NCBI RefSeq assembly: GCF_006874585.1
Contig: NZ_CP029761.1
Span: 1,065,001-1,129,000, forward strand
Reading direction: 5' to 3'
Origin: Sphingomonas sp. IC081
Lineage (GTDB): Bacteria > Pseudomonadota > Alphaproteobacteria > Sphingomonadales > Sphingomonadaceae
DNA: 64,000 bases
Both the position numbers and the translations under genes were made by a program. Positions within the stretch are counted from its first letter, which is position 1, and every line of letters starts with the position of its first letter. Of the stretch, positions 52,392 through 60,529 are shown piece by piece. The notes beneath the pieces are model-generated. The model ran no database searches. It was not told the origin of the DNA and was given only the letters and a program-made list of their open reading frames with translations.

Positions 52392-53690
52392 ATGGGACGC
52401 TATACTTTCAGGCTCCCCGACATCGGCGAGGGCATTGCCGAGGCAGAGATCGTCGCCTGGCACGTCAAGATCGGCGATCGGATCGAGGAAGACGACCGCG
52501 TTGCGGACATGATGACCGACAAGGCAACGGTCGAGATGGAAAGCCCGGTTTCGGGCGTGGTGGTCGAAGTCGCCGGTGAGGCGGGTGACATCATCGCTAT
52601 CGGATCGCCGCTGGTGGTGATCGAGGTCGAAGGCGCGGGCAATGGGGTCGACGGGGCCAGTGCGCCCAAGGGCGAGCCCGAGGTGGCCAGTGCTTCGACA
52701 AGCTCGGCACGAGCGGAGGTTGTGGAGGCTGCCCCAGCGCCTGAACCTGAAGCTGTGCTCCCCAAACCCGCACAGGCTGAGCTTGTCGAAGCCCGCGCGC
52801 CAACGCCCGCCACGCATGCCAAGGTCATGGCCAGCCCCGCCGTCCGCAAGCGCGCGTCGGATCTGGGCATCAATCTGGCCGAAGTCCGCCCTGCGGAAGA
52901 CGGCCGCGTGCGCCATGGCGATCTCGATGCCTTCCTGTCCTACAACGCTGCGGGCGGTTTCCAGCCCGCCGGCAGCAAGGGTAAGGACGAACAGGTCCGC
53001 GTGATCGGCCTGCGCCGCCGCATTGCCGAGAACATGGCTGCGTCCAAGCGCCAGATCCCGCACTTCGCCTATGTCGAGGAATTCGACGTGACGGCGCTGG
53101 AGGAAACCCGTGCGCAGCTCAACGCTGGGCGAGGAGATCGTCCCAAGCTGACGATGCTGCCGTTCCTGATCGCGGCGATCTGCAAGCTGCTGCCCAAGTA
53201 TCCGATGCTCAACGCGCATTACGATGACGAGGCGGGTGTAGTGACGCGCTACGGCTCGGTCCATCTGGGCATGGCCGCGCAGACCCCGGCGGGCCTGATG
53301 GTTCCGGTGATCCGCGATGCGCAGGACCGTAACCTGTGGCAGCTCGCTACCGAGATCGGCCGCCTTGCCAATGCGGCGCGCGATGGTTCGGCCAAGTCGT
53401 CGGAGCTTTCGGGCTCGACGATCACGGTCACCTCGCTCGGGCCGATGGGCGGTGTCGCCACGACTCCGGTCATCAATCGTCCCGAAGTCGCCATCATCGG
53501 CCCGAATCGCATCGTCGAACGGCCAATGTTCGTGAAGGGCGCCGATGGCGTGGAGCGCATCGAGAAGCGCAAGATCATGAATATCTCGATGTCGTGCGAC
53601 CACCGTGTGGTAGACGGTTGGGACGCAGCAAGCTTCGCGCAGGACCTCAAGAAGCTGATCGAGGCCCCGGCGCTGATTCTGGCGGGATAA
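52392..53690 (+). CDS. bkdB: Dihydrolipoyl acyltransferase E2 of branched-chain 2-oxoacid dehydrogenase
   Basis: Core of the complex, 432 residues. A single lipoyl domain (1-80, lipoylated Lys44 in MTDKATVEME), an Ala/Glu/Pro-rich linker, peripheral subunit-binding domain (about 140-178, SPAVRKRASDLGINL) and the catalytic domain with MSCDHRVVDGWDAASFA at the C-terminus. The linker (about residues 100-134) is partly written by an in-frame palindromic element (52692-52792). The ATG at 52392 is preferred over a TTG one codon earlier. E3 is not in the window. Confidence 0.94.
   Translation: MGRYTFRLPDIGEGIAEAEIVAWHVKIGDRIEEDDRVADMMTDKATVEMESPVSGVVVEVAGEAGDIIAIGSPLVVIEVEGAGNGVDGASAPKGEPEVASASTSSARAEVVEAAPAPEPEAVLPKPAQAELVEARAPTPATHAKVMASPAVRKRASDLGINLAEVRPAEDGRVRHGDLDAFLSYNAAGGFQPAGSKGKDEQVRVIGLRRRIAENMAASKRQIPHFAYVEEFDVTALEETRAQLNAGRGDRPKLTMLPFLIAAICKLLPKYPMLNAHYDDEAGVVTRYGSVHLGMAAQTPAGLMVPVIRDAQDRNLWQLATEIGRLANAARDGSAKSSELSGSTITVTSLGPMGGVATTPVINRPEVAIIGPNRIVERPMFVKGADGVERIEKRKIMNISMSCDHRVVDGWDAASFAQDLKKLIEAPALILAG
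52692..52792. repeat. In-frame palindromic repeat element inside E2 linker
   Basis: Perfect 14-bp arms GCTTCGACAAGCTC and GAGCTTGTCGAAGC separated by 73 bp. The arm matches, from memory, a repeat scattered through sphingomonad genomes (TTCGACAAGCTC). It is translated in frame as part of the Ala/Glu/Pro-rich linker. The copy in the window is the only one seen. Confidence 0.6.
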
Positions 53691-53706
53691 GATAGAGAGG
53701 GCATTC

Positions 53707-54291
53707 ATGGGCAAAGATCCGCGCGTCGACGACTATATCGAAAAGGCCGCGGACTTTGCCCGCCCGATCCTCACTCATTTGCGCGATCTCACCCACCGCG
53801 CGCTGCCCGGGGCCGAAGAGGCCATCAAATGGGGCATGCCGCACTTTCTGGTAAAGGGTAAGAATGTCGCCGGGATGGCGGCGTTCAAGGCGCATTGCAC
53901 CTTCGTCATCCATGGAGACGGGCGGCAGGGCGATGCCATGGGCCAGTTCGGTCGCATCACTGCCGTCGGCGATCTGCCGGGCGAAGGCGAACTCATCGAA
54001 AAATTGCAGGCGGCCGAGGCGAGGGTGCTCGAAACGGGCACGGCGCTGAAGCCTGCCGCGCCGCGTGCGCCCAAGGCGGAGATTCCGATGCCGGACGATT
54101 TCGCGTCGGTGTTGGCGACTGCTCCGGCCGCGCAGGGGCACTACGACGCCTTCTCGCCGTCACAGCGGCGCGAATATCTGGAATGGATCACCGAGGCCAA
54201 GACAGAGGCGACGCGCGCCAAGCGCATGGCTCAGGCCGTCGAGTGGCTTTCCGAAGGCAAGCGCCGCAACTGGAAGTACGAGCGCTGCTGA
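53707..54291 (+). CDS. YdeI/OmpD-associated family protein (DUF1801 fold)
   Basis: A 194-residue protein with N-terminal DUF1801/YdhG-like domain (EEAIKWGMPHFLVKGKNVAGMA) and a C-terminal bacteriocin-protection YdeI-type region (DAFSPSQRREYLEWITEAK...ATRAKRMAQAVEWLSEGK). The family is of uncertain function, linked by name to OmpD or to peptide tolerance. The ATG at 53707 follows the E2 stop by 16 bp with AGAGAGGG between, so it may be read with the bkd operon. Confidence 0.85.
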   Translation: MGKDPRVDDYIEKAADFARPILTHLRDLTHRALPGAEEAIKWGMPHFLVKGKNVAGMAAFKAHCTFVIHGDGRQGDAMGQFGRITAVGDLPGEGELIEKLQAAEARVLETGTALKPAAPRAPKAEIPMPDDFASVLATAPAAQGHYDAFSPSQRREYLEWITEAKTEATRAKRMAQAVEWLSEGKRRNWKYERC

Positions 54292-54298
54292 GCCTGAA

Positions 54299-54757
54299 TC
54301 AGCGCACGATGCCGCTGTAGGTGATCTGCCCGCGTCCGCGCGCCGCGCTCTGCGGCGGGATGCGCCAGCGAACATGCGTGACGTCTTCGGGGGTGGCGAG
54401 GCGATTGCCGATCCTCAGCGCGCCGATACGGCCCCATGAGCGGCCGCCGTCCACCGAGACTTCCTGCATGTCTTCCGCGCTCTGCTGATAGGCGAGGGTG
54501 GTGGGCACGGGATTGGTGATGACAAAGCCGCCGGTTCCGGCGGCGCGGACCCATGTAACGATCGTCACGACTCTATCACCGCGCGCAAGGCGGCTCGCGG
54601 GTTCCAGGCGGCGCGAGGCGGCCGAGCCGCTGCGTTCCACATAGACGGCGCTGTCGGTGGCCACGGCGGGCCCTGTGCGCAGTTCTGCCTGCGCAGCACT
54701 GGTGGTGAACGTGCCGGCTGCAAGCGCAAGCGACATGGCGAGATGGATTGCTTTCAC
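54299..54757 (-). CDS. Secreted protein of unknown function
   Basis: A 152-residue protein with a signal peptide (MKAIHLAMSLALAAGTFTTSAAQAE). The rest, with RLEPASRLARGDRVVTIVTW and VSVDGGRSWGRIGALRIG, looks like one beta-sandwich-like domain seen in sphingomonad repeat-containing exported proteins, though I cannot name it. It converges with the YdeI gene over 7 bp. The ATG at 54757 is well supported by the signal peptide. Confidence 0.65.
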   Translation of the reverse strand: MKAIHLAMSLALAAGTFTTSAAQAELRTGPAVATDSAVYVERSGSAASRRLEPASRLARGDRVVTIVTWVRAAGTGGFVITNPVPTTLAYQQSAEDMQEVSVDGGRSWGRIGALRIGNRLATPEDVTHVRWRIPPQSAARGRGQITYSGIVR

Positions 54758-54938
54758 CCGAAAACCCCCTGCGATGTTCCGCGCCGTTTCCGCGTGGACG
54801 GGGTGTTTTCTGCGATTCCAGTCGCCAACATATGGTTAACGCCGGTTGTCCGGGCTGTCGCTCAGATGGGGTAAGGTCGGACCGGCCAGATTTTTCGGGG
54901 GTGTGGATAAAAACTTTTCAATCTTCGGGTCATTCCCG

Positions 54939-54967
54939 TTGACAGGGTGGGTGCCCTGCCATAGAGG
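54939..54967 (+). promoter_or_regulatory. Promoter of the tRNA-Asp pair
   Basis: TTGACA, 17 bp, TAGAGG followed by CGCGG, 33 bp before the first tRNA-Asp; it shares the TTGnCA / TAnAGG-CGC pattern of the other tRNA promoters here. Confidence 0.6.
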
Positions 54968-54999
54968 CGCGGCTCCCAAGCGGACGCAAACGCAAGAAC

Positions 55000-55076
55000 G
55001 CGGGTGTAGCTCAGTTGGTTAGAGTGCCGGCCTGTCACGCCGGAGGTCGCGGGTTCGAGCCCCGTCACTCGCGCCA
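55000..55076 (+). tRNA. tRNA-Asp (GTC)
   Basis: A 77-nt cloverleaf with CCA encoded. Anticodon loop CTGTCAC gives GTC. It is identical to the copy 140 bp downstream, and both probably lie in one transcript from the promoter at 54939. Confidence 0.97.
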
Positions 55077-55139
55077 CTTGGGAAAATGCTGGTAATCCAG
55101 CGACTTGAGGTAGTCTAAAAACCTCGCATACATTGCTGC

Positions 55140-55216
55140 GCGGGTGTAGCTCAGTTGGTTAGAGTGCCGGCCTGTCACGCCGGAGGTCGCGGGTTCGAGC
55201 CCCGTCACTCGCGCCA
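55140..55216 (+). tRNA. tRNA-Asp (GTC), second copy
   Basis: Same 77-nt sequence as the copy at 55000. The 63-bp spacer holds short inverted repeats (GAGGT...ACCTC; CTGGTAATCCAG) but no promoter. A terminator follows at 55252. Confidence 0.97.
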
Positions 55217-55251
55217 TTTCCTTTACGGGAAGTGGTAAGGCAATGAAACGA

Positions 55252-55284
55252 AAAAGGCCGGGTTCACGCCCGGCCTTTTCTTTT
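55252..55284 (+). terminator. Rho-independent terminator of the tRNA-Asp pair
   Basis: Arms AAAAGGCCGGG and CCCGGCCTTTT, loop TTCACG, then CTTTT. The 75 bp between this and the DUF2842-type gene end hold nothing clear. Confidence 0.85.
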
Positions 55285-55359
55285 GTCCGGCGCAGGCGTG
55301 CCGTTCCTGATTTGTCGAATCGGCTGGCTGCTCAGGGCAAAAATAAAAGCGCTGGGGAA

Positions 55360-55575
55360 TCACCCCCAGCGCCCGGTTTCCATCCAGATCAGGAACCGCT
55401 TGAGCGGTAGCAGCCAGACCACTCCCAGAACCACGTAGACGGGCGTCTGAAGCAAAGGGTGCCATCCTTCGATCACCGGGGCCAGATAGCGTGCAATCAG
55501 CACGCCATAGGCGATCAGGGCGGCAAATAGCCCCAACACGCCCAGCGGGATTCGCAGGGTTGGAGTCTCGCGCAA
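55360..55575 (-). CDS. Small membrane protein, DUF2842 type
   Basis: A 71-residue protein with two hydrophobic helices (IPLGVLGLFAALIAYGVLIA and VYVVLGVVWLLPLKRFLIW) and the ending METGRWG, all typical of the alphaproteobacterial DUF2842 family. Start TTG at 55575 is my choice: it follows the upstream gene's stop by 2 bp and has GGGAG about 10 bases before it; no ATG is near. It lies after 5-formyl-THF cyclo-ligase, so translation is likely coupled. Confidence 0.7.
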   Translation of the reverse strand: MRETPTLRIPLGVLGLFAALIAYGVLIARYLAPVIEGWHPLLQTPVYVVLGVVWLLPLKRFLIWMETGRWG

Positions 55576-55577
55576 GT

Positions 55578-56240
55578 TCAGATCGCTCCCTCGTATATTC
55601 TCGTCGGCGTCACCACGGCATCGAGGATGCGGTCGTGCGCTTCGATGGGAAGGGTGTCGGCGAGTTGGCAGTCCCATGCAAGCCCGATTGCCGGAACGTC
55701 CGGGTTGGCATCGAGCCAGCGATCGTAATGGCCGCCGCCCTGGCCCAGTCGGTGCCCCTCGGCAGTGAAGGCGAGCAGCGGCACGATGGCGATGGCGGGG
55801 GTGACGGGCGCTGCGTCTGCCGGTGGTTGCAGCGCACCCCAGGGGCCGATGGCAAGCTGTTCTTCGTCGAAGGGATTTGCCCAGAGGCGGAACTCCATCG
55901 GCGCATCGCGCGATTCGAACCAGGGCAGGGCGATCTTGCGGTCGTTCTCCGACAGCCAGCGCGCCCAGCCAAAGGCCGGTGCCTCGTCGCCTACGGGAGC
56001 ATAGAGACCGATGGTCAGCCCCTCGGGCATCATTTCCGCGACGGGGGCGGGCGGGCGGTTCAGCATCAGCGCGCGCAGTTGCTGCGGAAGCGAGGCGACG
56101 TGCTCCGTGCGCGCGGCACGATGCTTCTTGCGCAGAGCGGCCTTTTCGGCTGCGGGAGAGAGAGGGAGTGACGAATCCACCGGTGGTCCCATTCCTGGCA
56201 TTCGGAGCCGCACGGTATCATCTGCGGCTGCGTTGGGCAT
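55578..56240 (-). CDS. ygfA: 5-formyltetrahydrofolate cyclo-ligase
   Basis: Converts 5-formyl-THF to 5,10-methenyl-THF with ATP, cytoplasmic. The 220 residues include KAALRKKHRAAR (N-terminal ATP/substrate helix), GWARWLSEN, and the RLGQGGGHYDRWL loop, all family hallmarks. The start is uncertain: the ATG at 56240 lacks a strong SD and the first 20 residues are not conserved; MGPPVDSS farther in is possible. The place beside a 6S RNA candidate and zapA repeats the E. coli ygfA-ssrS-zapA order. Confidence 0.9.
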   Translation of the reverse strand: MPNAAADDTVRLRMPGMGPPVDSSLPLSPAAEKAALRKKHRAARTEHVASLPQQLRALMLNRPPAPVAEMMPEGLTIGLYAPVGDEAPAFGWARWLSENDRKIALPWFESRDAPMEFRLWANPFDEEQLAIGPWGALQPPADAAPVTPAIAIVPLLAFTAEGHRLGQGGGHYDRWLDANPDVPAIGLAWDCQLADTLPIEAHDRILDAVVTPTRIYEGAI

Positions 56241-56328
56241 GTTGGAATTCCGGCACGGCCAGCTTCGGGCCCATGCTGGAAGGGCGAGGCTAAATCCCTC
56301 AAGAAAAGGGAGTGATCACGGAAGAGGG

Positions 56329-56494
56329 GGTGACGGGCCCACCATAGGGTCGTTTGCCTAGAAATCCTCTGACGCCTCGACGTCAGGTGGGGACCATGTG
56401 TTCCGGACCAGGGTCCGGGCAGGGACAGTCCCCTTGGATTTGCTTATAGCCTCAGGGATTTTCGAACGGCTCGTGCCGGGCAGTTCCCGTCACC
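56329..56494 (-). ncRNA. ssrS: 6S RNA candidate (ssrS)
   Basis: In the gap between zapA and the cyclo-ligase gene, the minus strand can fold like 6S RNA: a closing stem GGTGACGGG/CCCGTCACC (56486-56494 with 56329-56337), a stem AAATCC/GGATTT, an open central bubble with a hairpin CTGACG..CGTCAG on its 3' side, and an apical stem GGGGAC..GTCCCC with CCGGA..TCCGG. About 166 nt, within the usual 6S size. 6S RNA holds sigma70 RNA polymerase in stationary phase. Position and fold agree with known synteny; exact ends are inferred. Confidence 0.8.
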
Positions 56495-56500
56495 GTCTAA

Positions 56501-56866
56501 TTAGGGGCTCTCTTGCGCTTCCTCAAGGAGGCTTGCGAGATTTTCGATGCTATCGGCAATTTTCGCCAGCCGCTCGAGCATTTCCGGGGGCAGGGAGGCA
56601 TTTTCCTCGCTGGCAGCAGGTGCCGGGGGTGATGTCAGGGGTGGCGCGGGAGGCGGTGCGGCGTCTTGTTCGCGCAGGTTATGCACTTCGTCGGCCAGCA
56701 TGATGGCTGCAAACAGCAGCATGCGCGTCTCGGTCTGGCCGACGGCGCCGGCTGCGGCTGCCTTCTCGTCGATCAGGCGGCCGAGATGCTCGACATGGCC
56801 TTCCTGACCGTCCGCGCAGGCCAGCGTGAAGCTGCGACCGCCGATGGTGAGATTGACGTTGCTCAT
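56501..56866 (-). CDS. zapA: Cell division protein ZapA
   Basis: An FtsZ-ring-stabilising protein, 121 residues. The N-terminal fold MSNVNLTIGGRSFTLACADGQE and the coiled-coil region with MLLFAAIMLADEVHNLRE match ZapA; a Pro/Ala-rich tail separates a short second helix. The ATG overlaps the stop of the 57-residue gene upstream (ATGA), and a 6S RNA candidate begins 7 bp after its stop. Confidence 0.93.
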   Translation of the reverse strand: MSNVNLTIGGRSFTLACADGQEGHVEHLGRLIDEKAAAAGAVGQTETRMLLFAAIMLADEVHNLREQDAAPPPAPPLTSPPAPAASEENASLPPEMLERLAKIADSIENLASLLEEAQESP

Positions 56867-57036
56867 GCCTCGCGCCGCGCCAGCAATGCATCGATTTCGC
56901 CGAGGGCATCCTCAACCAGCACCCGCAGGCGGCGATCGCGACTGCGCTGTTCCACGGTTTCCGGAATGGCCTTGTCGAGACGGGACAACGCCGACTCGAT
57001 CCGTTCGACGATCTGAACGATCGGTACCTCTTTCAT
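56863..57036 (-). CDS. 57-residue coiled-coil-like protein upstream of zapA
   Basis: A short gene with overlapping stop and zapA start (ATGA). The protein begins MKEVPIVQIVERIESALSRL, is rich in Glu, Arg, Leu and Ala, and is predicted mostly helical throughout (about 10-55). Small helical genes coupled to zapA are found in other alphaproteobacteria. A role in division is likely only by position. ATG at 57036; no strong SD was seen. Confidence 0.75.
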   Translation of the reverse strand: MKEVPIVQIVERIESALSRLDKAIPETVEQRSRDRRLRVLVEDALGEIDALLARREA

Positions 57037-57249
57037 GGCTTACGGTTACCGCGAAACTGCAAAAAGGCAAGAATTTGGCACAGCTTGGCGACTAATGCTT
57101 CGACGAGTGGAAGAGATTGTGCCACCACGCGAATTGCCTGGGCCCGGATCTGCGGTGTTTGGCTGCGGTGAACTTGACGCCCGCAGGCCTCAGCCTAAAG
57201 GGGGTCGGCAAGCCGAATCGTTCCTTTTTCCGTTTACCGGAGCCACCCG

Positions 57250-59238
57250 ATGACCCTTGCTGCCGACCGTCTCGCGCCGATGGCCAACGCCATTCGCGCG
57301 CTTTCCATGGACGCGGTCCAGGCCGCCAACAGCGGCCACCCCGGCATGCCGATGGGCATGGCCGATGTTGCCACCGTCCTGTTCTCCAAGTTTCTCAAGT
57401 TCGATCCCGCAGCGCCCAAGTGGGCCGACCGCGACCGCTTCGTGCTGTCGGCCGGTCACGGTTCGATGCTGATCTACTCGCTGCTTCACCTGACCGGCTA
57501 TGCCAGCCCGACGATGGACGACATTCGCAATTTCCGTCAGTTGGGCTCGGTCTGCGCCGGTCACCCGGAAAACTTCCTGATCGAAGGCGTGGAATGCACC
57601 ACCGGTCCGCTCGGCCAGGGCCTGGCCATGGCGGTCGGCATGGCGATGGCGGAGCGCCAGCTCAACGCCACTTTCGGTGACGATCTGGTCGACCACAAGA
57701 CCTGGGTCATCGCCGGCGACGGCTGCCTCATGGAAGGCATCAACCACGAGGCCATCGGTCTTGCCGGCACGCTCAAGCTGGGCCGCCTCAAGGTCCTGTG
57801 GGACGACAACAAGATCACCATCGACGGCGACACCTCGCTTTCGACCAGCGAAGACATCCCGGCGCGCTACCGCGCTTCGGGCTGGGACGTGTTCGAATGC
57901 GACGGCCATGACTTCGCCGACATCGAACGCGCGCTGGCTCAGGCTGCCGCTTCGGACAAGCCGACGCTGGTCGCCTGCAAGACCGTGATCGGCAAGGGTG
58001 CCCCCAACAAGCAGGGCGGCCATGACGTCCACGGCGCCGCGCTGGGCGAGGCCGAAGTGGCCGCTGCCCGTGAATACCTGGGCTGGACTTCGGCTCCCTT
58101 CGAAATCCCGGCGGAAATCCTCGCCGACTGGCGTTCGCTCGGGCAGGCCGGCGCCAAGGCCCATGCCGAATGGTTCGTGCGCCTCGGCGCTTCGGACAAG
58201 GCGGACGAATTCACCCGCCGCATGGCCGGTGAACTGCCGGAAGGCGATGCGATCCGCGCCAAGCTGGCCGAATGGCTGGAAGGCGACGCCACCGTCGCAA
58301 CCCGCAAGGCTTCGGAAAACTGGCTGAACGTGCTGGCCCCGGCGATCCCCGAGATGATCGGCGGTTCGGCCGACCTTACCGGTTCGAACAACACCAAGGC
58401 CAAGTGCCAGGAACCGTTCACCCCGGACAACTTCGGCGGCCGCTATGTCTATTACGGCATCCGTGAGTTCGGCATGGCCGCGGCCATGAACGGCATGGCG
58501 CTGCACGGCGGCGTGATCCCCTACGGCGGCACCTTCCTGATCTTCTCGGATTACTGCCGCAATGCGATCCGTCTCTCGGCGCTGCAGCAGACCCGTGCGA
58601 TCTACGTGCTGACCCACGATTCGATCGGCCTCGGCGAAGACGGCCCGACCCACCAGCCGGTCGAGCACGTCATGTCGATGCGCCTGATCCCGAACCTCTA
58701 CGTGTTCCGTCCGGCCGACGTCATCGAGACGGCGGAATGCTGGAACGTGGCCCTGGAATCGCAGGATACGCCTTCGGTGCTGGCGCTTACCCGCCAGAAC
58801 CTGCCGCAGCTGCGCAAGACCGGCGACATGCTTTCGGCGCGCGGCGCCTATACGCTTCGCCACGCCGAAGCGGATCGCAAGGTGATCCTGATCGCTACCG
58901 GTTCGGAAGTCGAGCTGGCGGTCAAGGTCCGTGCCGAGCTGGAATCGCAGGGCATCGGCGCCGACGTCGTCTCGATGCCGTGCATGGAGCTCTTCGCCGC
59001 CCAGGACGAAGCCTATCAGCACGAAGTCCTGCCCCATGATGCGTCGATCCTGAAGGTCTCGATCGAGGCCGGCACGACCATGGGCTGGGAACGCTACACC
59101 GCACAGAGCCGCAACGGCGGCCTGAACATCGGTCTCGACCGCTTCGGCGCCTCGGCCCCGGCCAAGGACCTCTTCGCTCGCTTCGGCTTCACCGTCGAGG
59201 CGATCGTCCCGAAGATCCTCAACAAGCTTAGCGTGTAA
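57250..59238 (+). CDS. tkt: Transketolase
   Basis: Moves two-carbon units between sugar phosphates in the pentose phosphate pathway, 662 residues. TPP-binding is in [20 protein letters not shown] (GDG...N), with [14 protein letters not shown] and the C-terminal [18 protein letters not shown] region. The ATG at 57250 gives [18 protein letters not shown]. It heads the tkt-gap-pgk-fda cluster. The 213 bp before it, shared with the divergent 57-residue gene, shows no distinct operator. Confidence 0.97.
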   Translation: MTLAADRLAPMANAIRALSMDAVQAANSGHPGMPMGMADVATVLFSKFLKFDPAAPKWADRDRFVLSAGHGSMLIYSLLHLTGYASPTMDDIRNFRQLGSVCAGHPENFLIEGVECTTGPLGQGLAMAVGMAMAERQLNATFGDDLVDHKTWVIAGDGCLMEGINHEAIGLAGTLKLGRLKVLWDDNKITIDGDTSLSTSEDIPARYRASGWDVFECDGHDFADIERALAQAAASDKPTLVACKTVIGKGAPNKQGGHDVHGAALGEAEVAAAREYLGWTSAPFEIPAEILADWRSLGQAGAKAHAEWFVRLGASDKADEFTRRMAGELPEGDAIRAKLAEWLEGDATVATRKASENWLNVLAPAIPEMIGGSADLTGSNNTKAKCQEPFTPDNFGGRYVYYGIREFGMAAAMNGMALHGGVIPYGGTFLIFSDYCRNAIRLSALQQTRAIYVLTHDSIGLGEDGPTHQPVEHVMSMRLIPNLYVFRPADVIETAECWNVALESQDTPSVLALTRQNLPQLRKTGDMLSARGAYTLRHAEADRKVILIATGSEVELAVKVRAELESQGIGADVVSMPCMELFAAQDEAYQHEVLPHDASILKVSIEAGTTMGWERYTAQSRNGGLNIGLDRFGASAPAKDLFARFGFTVEAIVPKILNKLSV

Positions 59239-59254
59239 ACAGGAGAATTTACCA

Positions 59255-60262
59255 ATGGCGACCAAGGTTGCGATCAACGGTTTCGGACGTATCGGGCGCA
59301 ATGTCGCTCGCGCCATTCTCGAACGCACCGACCATGACCTCGAGCTGGTGTCGATCAACGACCTGGCCGATGCTCAGGCCAATGCCCTCCTGTTCAAGCG
59401 TGACAGCGTCCACGGTACCTTCGAAGGCACCGTGGAAGTCGACGGCACCGATCTCGTCGTGAACGGCAAGCGCATCCACGTGACGGCGGAGCGCGATCCG
59501 GCGAACCTGCCGCACGCCGCGCAGGGCATCGATATCGTGCTCGAATGCACCGGCTTCTTCACCGACAAGGCGAGCGCCGGCAAGCACATCGACGCGGGCG
59601 CGAAGCGCGTGCTCGTCTCGGCTCCGGCCAAGGGCGTGGACCTCACCGTCGTCTACGGCGTGAACCACAAGGAACTGACCGCCGATCACGTCGTCGTGTC
59701 GAACGCCTCGTGCACCACCAACTGCCTGGCGCCTTTCGCCAAGGTACTGAACGAGAAGATCGGTATCGAGCGCGGTCTGATGACCACGATCCACTCGTAC
59801 ACCAACGACCAGAAGATCCTCGACCAGATCCACAAGGATCCGCGCCGCGCCCGCGCCGCCGCGATGAACATGATCCCCACCAGCACCGGCGCCGCCGTGG
59901 CCGTGGGGCTCGTGCTTCCCGACCTCAAGGGCAAGCTCGACGGTTCGTCGATCCGCGTGCCGACCCCGAACGTCTCGGTCGTCGACCTGACCTTCGTGCC
60001 CAAGCGCGACACCACCGCCGAGGAAGTCAACGCGCTGCTCAAGGAAGCGGCCGAAGGCGAACTCAAGGGCGTGCTCGGTTACACCGAAGAGCCGCTGGTT
60101 TCGATCGACTTCAACCACGACGCGCACTCATCGACCATCGACAGCCTTGAGACTGCCGTTCTGGAAGGCAAGCTGGTCCGCGTCCTGTCGTGGTACGACA
60201 ACGAGTGGGGCTTCTCCAACCGCATGATCGACACCGCTGGTGTCATGGCTGGCCTGCTCTGA
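59255..60262 (+). CDS. gap: Glyceraldehyde-3-phosphate dehydrogenase
   Basis: Oxidises GAP with NAD and phosphate, 335 residues. Catalytic Cys153 lies in [18 protein letters not shown]-terminal [12 protein letters not shown] and C-terminal [13 protein letters not shown] are family features. Residues near the NAD ribose (SINDLAD) fit an NAD-preferring enzyme. ATG at 59255 follows the tkt stop by 16 bp with AGGAG, so the two are one operon. Confidence 0.97.
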   Translation: MATKVAINGFGRIGRNVARAILERTDHDLELVSINDLADAQANALLFKRDSVHGTFEGTVEVDGTDLVVNGKRIHVTAERDPANLPHAAQGIDIVLECTGFFTDKASAGKHIDAGAKRVLVSAPAKGVDLTVVYGVNHKELTADHVVVSNASCTTNCLAPFAKVLNEKIGIERGLMTTIHSYTNDQKILDQIHKDPRRARAAAMNMIPTSTGAAVAVGLVLPDLKGKLDGSSIRVPTPNVSVVDLTFVPKRDTTAEEVNALLKEAAEGELKGVLGYTEEPLVSIDFNHDAHSSTIDSLETAVLEGKLVRVLSWYDNEWGFSNRMIDTAGVMAGLL

Positions 60263-60297
60263 GGGCTTGATGGCGGTGGATCGCCCCGTCGGCGTCA

Positions 60298-60387
60298 AAC
60301 GCGGTGTAAGAACCGCGTTGATCCGATGGTGGGCGGTTCGCCCCCACCACTGTCGCCGCGGAAGTCCGTTATGGGACTTTCGCGGCG
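60298..60387 (+). repeat. Three successive hairpins between gap and pgk
   Basis: AACGCGGT/ACCGCGTT (60298-60319), TGGTGGG/CCCACCA (60327-60349), and a 14-bp stem CGCCGCGGAAGTCC/GGACTTTCGCGGCG (60354-60387, one G-T pair). No T-run follows the last, so it is not a plain terminator. The remaining 142 bp up to pgk shows no gene. Confidence 0.6.
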
Positions 60388-60529
60388 CAGTGCATCCGGC
60401 ACGATCGTCCGGCGCCCGCTTTGGGGCGGCGTCATGGCGGTACGGGCCGCATAGACTGCGAACAAGATATTCTGACGGCGCGCTTGCTGCGGCGCGTGCT
60501 GCCGTGGGCGACGAGACAAGGACCGAACG

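Noticed and set aside
54862..55077. Frame encoding VTGLEPATSGVTGRHSNQLS across tRNA-Asp
   Set aside because: Classic spurious translation of the complement of tRNA-Asp.
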